Below, one piece after another: positions 42,033-50,726 of a stretch of 64,000 bases of DNA. Each line of letters starts with the position of its first letter. Positions within the stretch are counted from its first letter, which is position 1. A model generated the notes under the pieces. That model saw nothing but the letters and a program-made list of their open reading frames with translations. It ran no database searches and had not been told where the DNA came from. The stretch lies in contig CAWAEZ010000009.1 of the NCBI GenBank assembly GCA_963781195.1, positions 558,001 through 622,000 of the forward strand, given 5' to 3'. The DNA is from JAJPKK01 sp963781195. GTDB taxonomy: Bacteria; Pseudomonadota; Alphaproteobacteria; Rhizobiales; Xanthobacteraceae. The position numbers and the translations under genes were made by a program.

Positions 42033-42554
42033 TCACTTTCGCGCCTGCGTGGTCGGATCCGAATCGGCACGGGCCATCACCGCGCACGCGATCCGATCGA
42101 CCGGACCGCGCAGCACGAGATAAGGGACCACGGCAAGCAGGAGCGCCACCAGCAGCGCCTCGTCCGGATAGAACGTCTTCAGCACCTCGTGTTGGTAGAT
42201 GACATCCATCCCGAGTCCCAGGAGGACGATGCGCGCAGTCGAAACGACGCACTCGCGAAGCCGGCCGCCGCGTTCCCGCGGATTGCTCAGGACGGTCCAG
42301 AAGTAGGGCGACCGGCCGAGGCGCGCGTCCTTGATTCCGTCGTGGATCGCGGCGACCGCCGCCATCGCGGGCTGAAGGAAGAAGCGAAACGCCATCGGTC
42401 CGTCGGGCCGCGCGGCGATATCGTGCCAGAAGCGACGGTAAACCTCGGCCGAAAACCCGTACCGAACGACGCCGAGGACAAAGAACGTCCCCGCAAGCGC
42501 GACCACCAGCCACGCCAGCGCGCGGGCGCCGCGGGACGGCGTGTCGGCGCTCAT
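42033..42554 (-). CDS. Unknown integral membrane protein of the sulfatase operon
   Basis: 173 aa, starting inside the FGE stop (ATGA, 42551-42554). Two or three hydrophobic helices: ARALAWLVVALAGTFFVLG, CVVSTARIVLLGLGMDVIY and EALLVALLLAVVPYLVLRG, with a loop rich in aromatic and charged residues (RFWHDIAARPDGPMAFRFFL). I do not recognise the family. The strict overlap with FGE and the 6-bp distance to DUF202 mean the three are translated together, so a role in sulfatase maturation, transport or membrane attachment is plausible but not shown. Confidence 0.75.
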   Translation of the reverse strand: MSADTPSRGARALAWLVVALAGTFFVLGVVRYGFSAEVYRRFWHDIAARPDGPMAFRFFLQPAMAAVAAIHDGIKDARLGRSPYFWTVLSNPRERGGRLRECVVSTARIVLLGLGMDVIYQHEVLKTFYPDEALLVALLLAVVPYLVLRGPVDRIACAVMARADSDPTTQARK

Positions 42555-43609
42555 GGCGGGTCCCGCCTGGTCACGCACCGAAAGCCGACATGGCTCGTCG
42601 AGGTATCGACGGCCTCGGCGTGCCGCGCCGCCGGGCGATAGCGGCGGCAATAGTTCGGCGCGCACAAGTGAGATCCGCCCTTGAGCACCCTGCGGGGAAT
42701 CCTGATGTTGGGGAGCCTGGGATCGTAGCTCGCCTCCTGCGGCCCGCCGCGCGGGTTTGCGGGGATGCAGCACGCCTTCGGCGCGTCGGCCTCGTGCCTG
42801 GTGGAATACCAGTCCGTCGTCCATTCCCAGACGTTGCCGATCATGTCGTGAAGGCCGTAGCCATTGGGTGCGAACGTCGTGACCGGCGAGGTTCGCTCGA
42901 AACCGTCGAGCGCCAAATTCTCGTGCGGAAATGCGCCCTGCCAGGTATTCGCCATCTGCCGGTTGCCCGGCGCGAGTTCGTCGCCCCAGGCGAACTCGGC
43001 GCCATCGAGACCGCCGCGGGCGGCAAACTCCCATTCCGCTTCCGTCGGCAAATCCTTGCCGGCCCATTTCGCGTAAGCCTCGGCGTCCTTGTAGGCGACG
43101 TGCACGGCCGGATGGTCGTCGAGCCCGCTGGTCGAGCTTCGCGGACCGTAAGGACGCCGCCAGTTGGCGCCGAACTTGAACGTCCACCATTGGCTCCAGT
43201 CGCGCAGATCAACCGTCCGCTTCGGCGGGCTGAAGACGAGAGAGCCGGCCTTGAGCATGTGAGGCAGCGCGCCGGGATAGTCTTTCGCGTCCGGCGGGAT
43301 CTCGGCAAAGGTCACGTAGCCCGTTGCATTGATGAACTTGCGGAACTGCCGGTTGGTGACGGGCGTGCGGTCGATCCAGAAACCGTCCACCGTGACCCGA
43401 TGGACCGGCGCCTCTTCCGGATAGTGCCGGTCGGAGCCCATGCGGAACGTACCGCCCGGGATCCACGCCATGCCTTGGCGGGTTTCGGCCGCGGAATGTG
43501 CAACGGTCGCGTCGGTCGCTGGTTCCGGCATCACACACTTCGATGCGAGCCGCGTTGCGGCTCTGGTTTCGTTTTCGAAGCCGCCCGGCGGCGGCATGCC
43601 GCAAACCAT
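42551..43609 (-). CDS. Formylglycine-generating enzyme (sulfatase maturase)
   Basis: 352 aa as drawn from ATG 43609; ATGs at 43597 and 43531 are alternatives, none with a clear ribosome site. It carries the FGE-sulfatase domain from MAWIPGGTFRMGSDRHYPEE through PVTNRQFRKFINATGY, LPTEAEWEFAARGGLDG, GNVWEWTTDWY, and RVLKGGSHLCAPNYCRRYRP. The two cysteines Cys316 and Cys321 correspond to the redox-active pair that binds copper and activates O2 in true FGEs, so this is not merely an EgtB/PvdO-like paralogue. Its product would convert Cys56 of the sulfatase in the same operon to formylglycine. Confidence 0.92.
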   Translation of the reverse strand: MVCGMPPPGGFENETRAATRLASKCVMPEPATDATVAHSAAETRQGMAWIPGGTFRMGSDRHYPEEAPVHRVTVDGFWIDRTPVTNRQFRKFINATGYVTFAEIPPDAKDYPGALPHMLKAGSLVFSPPKRTVDLRDWSQWWTFKFGANWRRPYGPRSSTSGLDDHPAVHVAYKDAEAYAKWAGKDLPTEAEWEFAARGGLDGAEFAWGDELAPGNRQMANTWQGAFPHENLALDGFERTSPVTTFAPNGYGLHDMIGNVWEWTTDWYSTRHEADAPKACCIPANPRGGPQEASYDPRLPNIRIPRRVLKGGSHLCAPNYCRRYRPAARHAEAVDTSTSHVGFRCVTRRDPP

Positions 43610-43832
43610 AGCATTCGGCGCAGGCCCGTGCCGCGCCCGAATGCCAGGAAATCTAGAGCGGTGGCCGCCATTGAATATGCAAAATCTGACAGTGCCGATT
43701 TCAGGCCGGCCGCATGCCCGCCCGTCCCGTCGGCCGGCCGCTGGCGGCGTCGGTTGCCAATCTCTGCGATTTTCGCGATCGTGCCGTCAGGTCGGTGGAC
43801 GATCCGGAGCACCCGGGTCACGGGAGGACACC

Positions 43833-45536
43833 ATGGCCCCCATGAGAATGGCCACCATGAGCTATGTCAGCGGCGCGAGCGCCGTCCCGCTGCGTGGCGA
43901 AACCATCGGTCGACAACTCGCGCGGACCGCGGCCCGGTTTCCGGACCGCCTCGCGCTGGTGGTGCGCCAGCAGCGGCTGCGGCTGACATGGGGCGAGCTC
44001 GACCGCGCGGTCGATCGCCTCGCCGCCGGATTCCTGAGCCTCGGGCTGGAGCCCGGCGACCGCATCGGCATCTGGTCCCCCAACAACGCCGAATGGCTGC
44101 TCACCCAGCTCGCCACCGCGCGGGCCGGCCTGGTGCTGGTGTGCGTCAACCCGGCCTACCGGCTCCATGAACTCCACTATGCGCTCAACAAGGCCGGCTG
44201 CCGCGCCTTGGTGACGGCGACCGCGTTCAAGAGCAGCGACTATGCCGGCATGCTGCTGGAGCTTTTGCCGGAGCTGCGCCACAGCGCGGCGGGGGCACTT
44301 CAGGCGGCGCGCGTCCCGACCCTGCGCAGCGTCATCCAGATCGGCGCGCACAGCCTGCCCGGCAGCTTCGCCTTCGACGCCGTGACGATGCAGGGCGGCG
44401 CCGCCGAGACGGCGCGGCTCGTCCGCCTCGCCGACACCGTGCAGTTCGACGACCCCGTGAACATCCAGTTCACCTCCGGGACGACCGGCTCGCCGAAAGG
44501 CGCCACGCTGAGCCATCACAACCTCCTCAACAACGGGTTCTTCTGCGGCGAGACCATGCGCTACACCGAGGAGGACCGGGTGTGCATCCCGGTGCCGCTC
44601 TATCACTGCTTCGGCAATTCGATCGGCGTGATGGCGTGCATCACCCACGGCACCGCCATGGTGTTTCCCGGCGAAGGGTTCGATCCGCTGGCGGTGCTCG
44701 AGACCGTCGAGGAGGAACGCTGTACCTCGCTCTACGGCGTCCCGACCATGTTCATCGCCGAGATGGCCCATCCGGATTTCGGCAACTACGACCTCCGCTC
44801 GCTGCGCACCGGCATGATGGCCGGCTCGCCCTGCCCGATCGAGGTCATGCGGCGCGCCATGAGCCTGATGCACCTGCGCGAGATCACCATCGGCTACGGC
44901 ATGACCGAGACGAGCCCCGTCACCTTCCAGACCGTGATCGAAGCCCCGCTCGAGCGGCGCGTCTCGACCGTCGGCACCATCCACCCGCACGTCGAAGCCA
45001 AGGTGATCGACGCCGACGGGCGCATCGTCCCCGTGGGCACGCCGGGGGAGCTGTGCACCCGCGGCTATGCGGTGATGCTTGGCTACTGGGAAGACCCGGA
45101 GCGCACCGCCCATGCGATCGACCAGGCGGGATGGATGCACACCGGCGACCTCGCGACCATCGACGCCGAAGGCTACTGCGCCATCGTCGGCCGCATCAAG
45201 GACATGGTGATCCGCGGCGGCGAGAACGTCTATCCGCGCGAGGTCGAGGAGTTTCTCTACGGGCACCCCAAGATCATGGACGTGCAGGTGTTCGGCGTGC
45301 CCGATCCCAAATACGGCGAGGAGGTCTGCGCCTGGATCAAGCTGCGCGAGGGCGAAACCATGACGGCGGAGGATTTGTACGCCTTCTGCCGCGACCAGAT
45401 CGCCCACTTCAAAATCCCGCGGCACGTCCGCTTCGTCGCCGAATTCCCGATGACGGTGACCGGCAAGATGCAGAAATACCTGATGCGCGAGGCGATGGCG
45501 CGCGATCTCGCCGGCACGACGCGGGCGGCGGAATAG
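43833..45536 (+). CDS. AMP-binding fatty-acyl-CoA synthetase
   Basis: 567 aa from ATG 43833 with GGGAGG six bases upstream. ANL-superfamily ligase activating a carboxylic acid to acyl-AMP and acyl-CoA. Motifs: ATP-binding FTSGTTGSPKGATLSHHN, GYGMTETSPVTFQ, HTGDLATIDAEGYCAIVGR, IKDMVIRGGENVYPREVEE and the C-terminal lysine in TGKMQKYLMRE. The sequence is of the medium/long-chain (AcsF2-like) type. It is read away from the FGE operon. Linkage to the sulfatase genes suggests no specific role; substrate unclear. Confidence 0.93.
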   Translation: MAPMRMATMSYVSGASAVPLRGETIGRQLARTAARFPDRLALVVRQQRLRLTWGELDRAVDRLAAGFLSLGLEPGDRIGIWSPNNAEWLLTQLATARAGLVLVCVNPAYRLHELHYALNKAGCRALVTATAFKSSDYAGMLLELLPELRHSAAGALQAARVPTLRSVIQIGAHSLPGSFAFDAVTMQGGAAETARLVRLADTVQFDDPVNIQFTSGTTGSPKGATLSHHNLLNNGFFCGETMRYTEEDRVCIPVPLYHCFGNSIGVMACITHGTAMVFPGEGFDPLAVLETVEEERCTSLYGVPTMFIAEMAHPDFGNYDLRSLRTGMMAGSPCPIEVMRRAMSLMHLREITIGYGMTETSPVTFQTVIEAPLERRVSTVGTIHPHVEAKVIDADGRIVPVGTPGELCTRGYAVMLGYWEDPERTAHAIDQAGWMHTGDLATIDAEGYCAIVGRIKDMVIRGGENVYPREVEEFLYGHPKIMDVQVFGVPDPKYGEEVCAWIKLREGETMTAEDLYAFCRDQIAHFKIPRHVRFVAEFPMTVTGKMQKYLMREAMARDLAGTTRAAE

Positions 45537-45846
45537 CCACGCCCGCCGGCGGCCCGGCAGCGACTGCGGCGGACGTGCCGGGCGGCCGGCGACGCGTCAG
45601 GATCATCGCTGTCATCGAGCACTCCCGTGTCCCCGGTCTGAACACCCTGCCGGGGGACCATGGCCATCGGGCGTAGCCTGCTGCCGGTGCGCGCCGCGGT
45701 CGCCCTTCAGCACCGGCCCGAAACCGGATATCGTTGCAGCAAATGCGGCCTGCACGTCGACAAACAGGCTATGCGGGACAGCGCCGGACAGCGCGCTCGA
45801 TCAAAAGATCCGCCGGCCGCGCGGACAAAATCCAGGGAGGCTCCCC
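45537..45846. other. Gene-free interval
   Basis: 310 bp between the acyl-CoA synthetase and the metallo-beta-lactamase-fold protein. I see no repeats, hairpin terminator or RNA gene. A promoter for the secreted MBL protein should lie in the last 100 bp. Confidence 0.4.
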
Positions 45847-46935
45847 ATGAAGCGAATTTACGCCACCGCTGCCGTTGCCGCCTGCGCACTCGCCGTTGCC
45901 GGCCCCGTCTGCGCGCAGCAGAGCGGCAAGCTCGACATCACCTGGATCGACACCGAGGGCGGCGCCGCCACTCTTCTGGTGTCGCCGACCGGCGAGTTGC
46001 TGCTGATCGATACCGGCTATGCCGTCGGCGACCGCGACGCCAAGCGCATCCTCGCCGCCGCCCAGCATGCCGGGCTGAAGCAGATCGATTATCTCGTCAT
46101 CAGTCACTGGCACCAGGACCACGTCGGCGGCCTCGCGGCGCTCGCCAAGATGATCCCGATCGGGCGCTTCTTCGATCACGGAGACGGCGTCGAGCCGGAG
46201 AACCAGCAGCGGCTCGACGGCTACAAGGCGGTGGCCGGCGACAAGCGCACCATCGTGAAGCCGGGCGACCGAATTCCGGTCAAGGGCTTCGACGCCCTCG
46301 TCGTCTCCTCCGACCGCAAGCTGCTGGCCGAGCCCGTCAACGGCGGCGGTCCCAACCCGCTCTGCGCCAATGCCGCGCGGATGGAGCCGGCGGCGCCGGA
46401 AAACCTGCGCACGGTCGGGCTGCTGGTGACGTACGGGAAGTTCACCTACCTCAACCTGGTCGACCTCGACTGGTACACCGACATGGAGCTGGCCTGCCCC
46501 ATCAACAAGGTCGGCCGCGTCAGCCTCTACCAGACCAGCCGCCATGGCGGACTGGACGATGCGGGCTCGCCGGCCTTCCTCGGCGCCATCCAGCCGCAGG
46601 TCATCGTGGTGAACAACGGTCCCCGCAAGGGGCTTGGGCAGCCGGACGGCCGGGTGAAGGCCGTCGCCGACGCGCGCGCGGCGCCCTATGAGAAGAACTC
46701 GTATCTGCGGATGGCCGCACTGCCGGGCCTGGAAGGCATCTGGCAGGGGCACCTGTCGCTGATGGACAGAGACCCGGCCCACAACACCGCGCCGGACATG
46801 ATCGCGAACGTCGAGGATAGCGCGGACTGCAAAGGAAACGAGATCACCGCGTCAATCCGCTCTGACGGCACGTTCACCGTCACCAATGGCCGCAACGGAT
46901 TCGGCAAGAGCTACGTCGCCCGCGGCCGGGAATGA
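45847..46935 (+). CDS. Secreted metallo-beta-lactamase-fold hydrolase
   Basis: 362 aa. Sec signal peptide (1-23, cut near VCAQQ). MBL core: LDITWIDTEGGAATLLVS, LLLIDTGYAVGDRDA and the zinc motif SHWHQDHVGG (His87, His89, Asp91, His92). More zinc ligands are likely at SRHGGLDDAGSP and in the loop with EPVNGGGPNPLC. The C-terminal 40 residues are a beta-rich tail. The fold resembles ComEC/Rec2-type or L-ascorbate-lactonase-like enzymes (DTEGGAATL). It would act in the periplasm on an unknown ester, lactone or phosphodiester. Confidence 0.85.
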   Translation: MKRIYATAAVAACALAVAGPVCAQQSGKLDITWIDTEGGAATLLVSPTGELLLIDTGYAVGDRDAKRILAAAQHAGLKQIDYLVISHWHQDHVGGLAALAKMIPIGRFFDHGDGVEPENQQRLDGYKAVAGDKRTIVKPGDRIPVKGFDALVVSSDRKLLAEPVNGGGPNPLCANAARMEPAAPENLRTVGLLVTYGKFTYLNLVDLDWYTDMELACPINKVGRVSLYQTSRHGGLDDAGSPAFLGAIQPQVIVVNNGPRKGLGQPDGRVKAVADARAAPYEKNSYLRMAALPGLEGIWQGHLSLMDRDPAHNTAPDMIANVEDSADCKGNEITASIRSDGTFTVTNGRNGFGKSYVARGRE

Positions 46936-46984
46936 TGTCGTCGCCCGCGCCCGCGGCGGCAAATTGCGCCGGGGCGGGGCCGCT

Positions 46985-47368
46985 TCAGATCGCGAACTCC
47001 TTCACGCCGAACACCGAGAAGTAGATCCCCGGGCTGACGGCGTGGATGCTGCCGTCCGCTTCCACACCGACCACCAGAATGCGGACGACCTGAAAGGCGC
47101 TGTCGCCGTGCCGGGCCGTCCCGATCATGTTGCCGCGGACGAACGCGACGTTGACGATCGCGCAGGCGCTGGGATTGTGCTCCTCGGTGTTGACGACCTT
47201 GACGGCGGCCGTTGCATCGCCGGTGAAGTGGGCGACGAAACGCTCGGCCTGCACCTGGGTGTCGCACACCAGGCTCTTGCCGACCTCGTAGTCCATGGCA
47301 TGAGCGGGAGCGCAGAACGGCGTGACGATCACGGCGGCCAGCGCGACGATACGTTTAAAAGTGGTCAT
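46985..47368 (-). CDS. Small secreted protein of unknown function
   Basis: 127 aa. Sec signal peptide 1-24 (KRIVALAAVIVTPFCAPAHA). The mature 103 residues have two cysteines (VCDTQ and SACAI) that may form one disulfide, and a predicted beta-rich pattern (ACAIVNVAFVRGNMIG, FQVVRILVVGVE, GIYFSVFGVKE). It is tail-to-tail with the MBL protein gene (49 bp between stops). I do not recognise it. Confidence 0.65.
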   Translation of the reverse strand: MTTFKRIVALAAVIVTPFCAPAHAMDYEVGKSLVCDTQVQAERFVAHFTGDATAAVKVVNTEEHNPSACAIVNVAFVRGNMIGTARHGDSAFQVVRILVVGVEADGSIHAVSPGIYFSVFGVKEFAI

Positions 47369-47643
47369 CGATGCCTCCTGGTGATGGACTTTCGCTTGTC
47401 CTCACAGGGGTGGTCGAAGCGCGATCGGCGCCGGTTCACGTCCGGGCGCCGCCCGCTCGCGTTCGACCGCATCTGCGTGACAGACGTCACAACCACCACA
47501 GCCTTCGCGTCGGAAACGCGGCGGTGCGGGGCGGGTTCCATTCGACCAAAGGAGAGCAAGCGAGTGCTGGCGCGCAGCCGGCAGAGCACCGGCTCGGTTC
47601 GAGCGGTCTTCGCGGCCGAAACGGCGGCGCGCCGCGTTTCGGG

Positions 47644-48483
47644 CTAATTCGCGCGCGGCTTGAAATACCGCAAGTCGGGCGGCGACTGGTCCTTGCGCGC
47701 CGGCATCAGGTAGCCGTCGGCGCTCATGAGAAAGTTATCCTTGCCGATGACGACGTGCTGATTGTTCTCGCCGCAGTCCTCTTCGAGCCACTGGAGCTTG
47801 CGGTCGCGGCGCATGTTCTTGACCACCGTCCACGGCCGCGTCAGGGCGTGGTCGATCACCGTGATCACGTTGTGCATCACGTCCCTGTCGGCCTTGTCGA
47901 GAGAGAACCGCTCCTTGATGATCGTCGCGTTGTCGGCGTGCAGCGGAATGCCGCTCGGCTCGTAGGTGCGCGGTCCCTTGAAGTTGCGGGTCTCGACCTC
48001 GAGGCTGTCGTAGCGTCCGTCGCCGTCGTCGTCGATCCATGTCCCCACCGAATAGCCCATCAGATTGGGCTCCTGGTCGTCGGGAAACCCGCTTCCGTCG
48101 GTGTGGATGCGGCGCGGAAACGCGTTCTCGAAATGGATGTAGGTCATCGCCGGCATGATCACGAACTCGATCGGAAACGTGACCGTCATGATCCGCGGCA
48201 TGCCGTTGCTCACGCAGGTGATGTGGGTGTCGGTGCCCTGGCCGCCGTCGGCCTGGTCGGCGAGGCTCGCCTCGAAGATCGCCTGGTATTCGGGGGTGAG
48301 CGGGGGCTGCTGCGCCGCCCCCGGCGGCTTGGTCGGATCCCACTGGGTGGCGAGACCGCGCGGCCGCGTCCACAGTCCCGACCAGTCCGGATACTTAGAT
48401 TCGTCGAACGCCGCGGCGCCGCAGATGGACGACAACATCGCCACCGCCAGCGCCGCCGCACCGATCGCGGACCGGTCAGCCAT
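47644..48483 (-). CDS. Secreted protein of unknown function (YPDWSGLW type)
   Basis: 279 aa from ATG 48483, with GGGAGG eight bases upstream. Signal peptide 1-25 (AMLSSICGAAAF). The mature protein begins DESKYPDWSGLWTRP, a pattern shared with many uncharacterised secreted alpha- and gammaproteobacterial proteins. Later it holds CVSNGMPRIM, VIMPAMTYIHFEN, RRIHTDG and WIDDDGDGRYDSLEVET, the last resembling a Ca-binding DxDxDG loop. Aromatic and acidic residues are frequent. No enzyme signature is visible. It has its own transcript, divergent from the LeuC-like gene with 167 bp between the starts. Confidence 0.7.
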   Translation of the reverse strand: MADRSAIGAAALAVAMLSSICGAAAFDESKYPDWSGLWTRPRGLATQWDPTKPPGAAQQPPLTPEYQAIFEASLADQADGGQGTDTHITCVSNGMPRIMTVTFPIEFVIMPAMTYIHFENAFPRRIHTDGSGFPDDQEPNLMGYSVGTWIDDDGDGRYDSLEVETRNFKGPRTYEPSGIPLHADNATIIKERFSLDKADRDVMHNVITVIDHALTRPWTVVKNMRRDRKLQWLEEDCGENNQHVVIGKDNFLMSADGYLMPARKDQSPPDLRYFKPRAN

Positions 48484-48650
48484 CGTGATCCTCCCTGGTG
48501 CCGGTTGTTCCGGCCATCGTTGCCGGCACGATACCGCACCCGGGCAGTCCGGCGAAAGACGAATGTTCGCGCGACACCGACGGCGGCGCATTTGAACTCG
48601 ATGCGCTTGCGGTGTACGACTTCGGCCGCACCGCACCACCGGACCCCGTC

Positions 48651-50057
48651 ATGCCCCAAACTCTGTTCGACAAGATCTGGGAGTCCCATCTCGTGGCGCG
48701 TCGCGTCGACGGCCGCGATCTCATCTATATCGACCGGCACGTCCTCCATGAGCTGCACGGTCCCCATGCTTTCGAGAAGCTCGCCAAGGCCGACCGGCGG
48801 GTGCGGCGGCCGGACCTGACCTTTTCGATGCAGGACCACACCGTCGCGACCAAGCCGGGCCGCGACGACACCACGAATCCCGAAGGCACCGCGTTCCTGC
48901 GCGCCCAACGCGAGGGCAGCCGGCGTCACGGCATCCGCATCTTCGATCTCGGCGATCCCGAGCAGGGCATCTCCCACGTGGTCGCCCCCGAGCTCGGCAT
49001 GGTGCTGCCGGGCGCGACCCATGCCGTGCCCGACAGCCATGCCTGCACCGTCGGTGGTCTCGGCGCGCTTGCCTTCGGGGTCGGCACCACGGAGCTCGAG
49101 CATGTGCTGGCGACGCAGGTGCTCGCGACCAAGCGGCCGCGGCGCATGCGCGTCCGGCTCGACGGCAGGCTCGCCGACCATGTCGGCGCCAAGGACGTCG
49201 CGCTGCGCATCATCGCCGAGATCGGCGTCGCCGGCGCGCGCGGGCATGCCGTCGAATATGCCGGCGCCGTGGCGCGGGCAATGGCGATCGAGAGCCGGCT
49301 CACTTTGTGCAACCTCGCCATCGAGATGGGCGCGCGCTCCGGCTTCGTCGCCCCCGACGACGCCACCTTTTCGTGGATCGCGGGCCGGCCGTGGGCGCCC
49401 CAGGGCGCGCTATGGGATCAGGCGCTCGCCGGCTGGCGCACCCTCGTCACCGATCCCGATGCCACCTTCGACCAGGATATCGCCATCGATTGCGCCGACC
49501 TCGCGCCGCAGATCACCTGGGGGACCGATCCGAGCCAGGTGATCCCGGTCACCGACCGGGTGCCGGACCCCGACGCCGCCGCGCCGGAGCGGCGCGCCGC
49601 GCTGCGGCATGCGCTCGCCTACATGGGACTCGCGCCGGGGACGCCCATTGCGGGGCTCGCGGTCAACCGCGTCTTCATCGGCTCCTGCACGAATTCTCGG
49701 CTGCCCGATCTCGCCGAGGCGGCCGCGGTGGTGCGGGGACGCCGGGTCGCCGACGGCGTCGTCGCCCTGGTGGTGCCGGGATCGAGCACGGTGAAACGCC
49801 AGGCGGAAGCCGCCGGGCTCGATCGCGTATTCCGCGACGCCGGCTTCCTGTGGGGCGAGTCCGGTTGCTCGATGTGCGCCAGCAGCAACGGCGATCGCGG
49901 GGAGCCCGGCGAGCGCTGCCTGTCGACCGCCAACCGCAATTTCGAGAACCGGCAAGGCACGGGTGTGCGCACCCATCTCGTCGGCCCCGCCATGGCGGCG
50001 GCGGCGGCGGTCGCCGGTCGCATCGTCGACGTGCGGCGCATGGCGGAGGTGGCGTGA
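48651..50057 (+). CDS. Aconitase-family hydro-lyase large subunit (LeuC-like)
   Basis: 468 aa from ATG 48651. LeuC/homoaconitase large-subunit pattern: VVAPELGMVLPGATHAVPDS, FIGSCTNSRL with Cys346 and GESGCSMCASSN with Cys406 and Cys409, the three cysteines that hold the 4Fe-4S cluster. The usual DSHT reads DSHACT here. The genes that follow are a LeuD-like small subunit (overlap of one base) and an isocitrate-lyase-family enzyme. In leucine synthesis the partner would be leuB, not a lyase, so a hydration followed by C-C cleavage, as in dimethylmaleate catabolism (dimethylmaleate hydratase plus 2,3-dimethylmalate lyase) or citramalate-type acids, is more likely. Confidence 0.85.
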   Translation: MPQTLFDKIWESHLVARRVDGRDLIYIDRHVLHELHGPHAFEKLAKADRRVRRPDLTFSMQDHTVATKPGRDDTTNPEGTAFLRAQREGSRRHGIRIFDLGDPEQGISHVVAPELGMVLPGATHAVPDSHACTVGGLGALAFGVGTTELEHVLATQVLATKRPRRMRVRLDGRLADHVGAKDVALRIIAEIGVAGARGHAVEYAGAVARAMAIESRLTLCNLAIEMGARSGFVAPDDATFSWIAGRPWAPQGALWDQALAGWRTLVTDPDATFDQDIAIDCADLAPQITWGTDPSQVIPVTDRVPDPDAAAPERRAALRHALAYMGLAPGTPIAGLAVNRVFIGSCTNSRLPDLAEAAAVVRGRRVADGVVALVVPGSSTVKRQAEAAGLDRVFRDAGFLWGESGCSMCASSNGDRGEPGERCLSTANRNFENRQGTGVRTHLVGPAMAAAAAVAGRIVDVRRMAEVA

Positions 50058-50719
50058 TGCAGGCCTTTACCAGCATCACCGGGGTGGCGGCACCGCTGCT
50101 GCGCGACGACGTCAACACCGACGAGATCACGCCGATCCAGATCGCGCGCACCCTCAAGCCGGATTATGCCGCGCTGCTGTTCATGCGCACGCGCCAGCGG
50201 GCCGACGGCAGCCCGGATCCCGATTTCGTTTTCAACCGGCCGCAGTTCCGGCGCCCGGCCATCCTGCTGGCCGGCGAGAATTTCGGCTGCGGCTCCTCGC
50301 GCGAGAGCGCGGTCTGGGCGATGCTTGCGGTCGGCATCCGCTGCATCGTCGCGAGAAGCCTCGCCGACATTTATCGCGAGAACTGCCTGCAGAACGGCGT
50401 GCTCCCGGTCGAGCTTTCCGGCGCCGACGCCGACGCGTTCGCGCACCGGGTGGTCGCCGCGGACGGCGCCGCTCCGTTTACCGTCGACCTCGTGACGCAA
50501 CGGATCAGCGGACCCGGTGGCGCAGACATCGCCTTCGACATTCCGGCCGCAGAGCGGATGCGCCTGCTCGAGGGTCTCGACGACATCGGCCTCACCCTCA
50601 AGCACGCTGCGGAGATCGCCGCCTTCGAGCAGCGCGCCCGCGCCGAGCGGCCCTGGCAGCAGACCGCGGCAGACAGCCGAAGCCGGGCCGCGACAAACCA
50701 AAGAACGCCGGCAGAGTGA
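50057..50719 (+). CDS. Aconitase-family hydro-lyase small subunit (LeuD-like)
   Basis: 220 aa from ATG 50057, whose first base is the last base of the previous stop (TGATG). Swivel-domain pattern: LLRDDVNTDEITPIQIART, PAILLAGENFGCGSSRESAV, VARSLADIYRENCLQNGVLP. It pairs with the upstream large subunit to form the active hydratase. The C-terminal 30 residues (ARAERPWQQTAADSRSRAAT) are a flexible tail. It is 7 bp from the next gene, so the three genes are an operon. Confidence 0.9.
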   Translation: MQAFTSITGVAAPLLRDDVNTDEITPIQIARTLKPDYAALLFMRTRQRADGSPDPDFVFNRPQFRRPAILLAGENFGCGSSRESAVWAMLAVGIRCIVARSLADIYRENCLQNGVLPVELSGADADAFAHRVVAADGAAPFTVDLVTQRISGPGGADIAFDIPAAERMRLLEGLDDIGLTLKHAAEIAAFEQRARAERPWQQTAADSRSRAATNQRTPAE

Positions 50720-50726
50720 AGGGGCC

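Noticed and set aside
48651..50719. Leucine biosynthesis genes leuC/leuD
   Set aside because: Partner gene is an isocitrate-lyase-family enzyme and no leuB is near; kept as LeuC/LeuD-like without the gene names.
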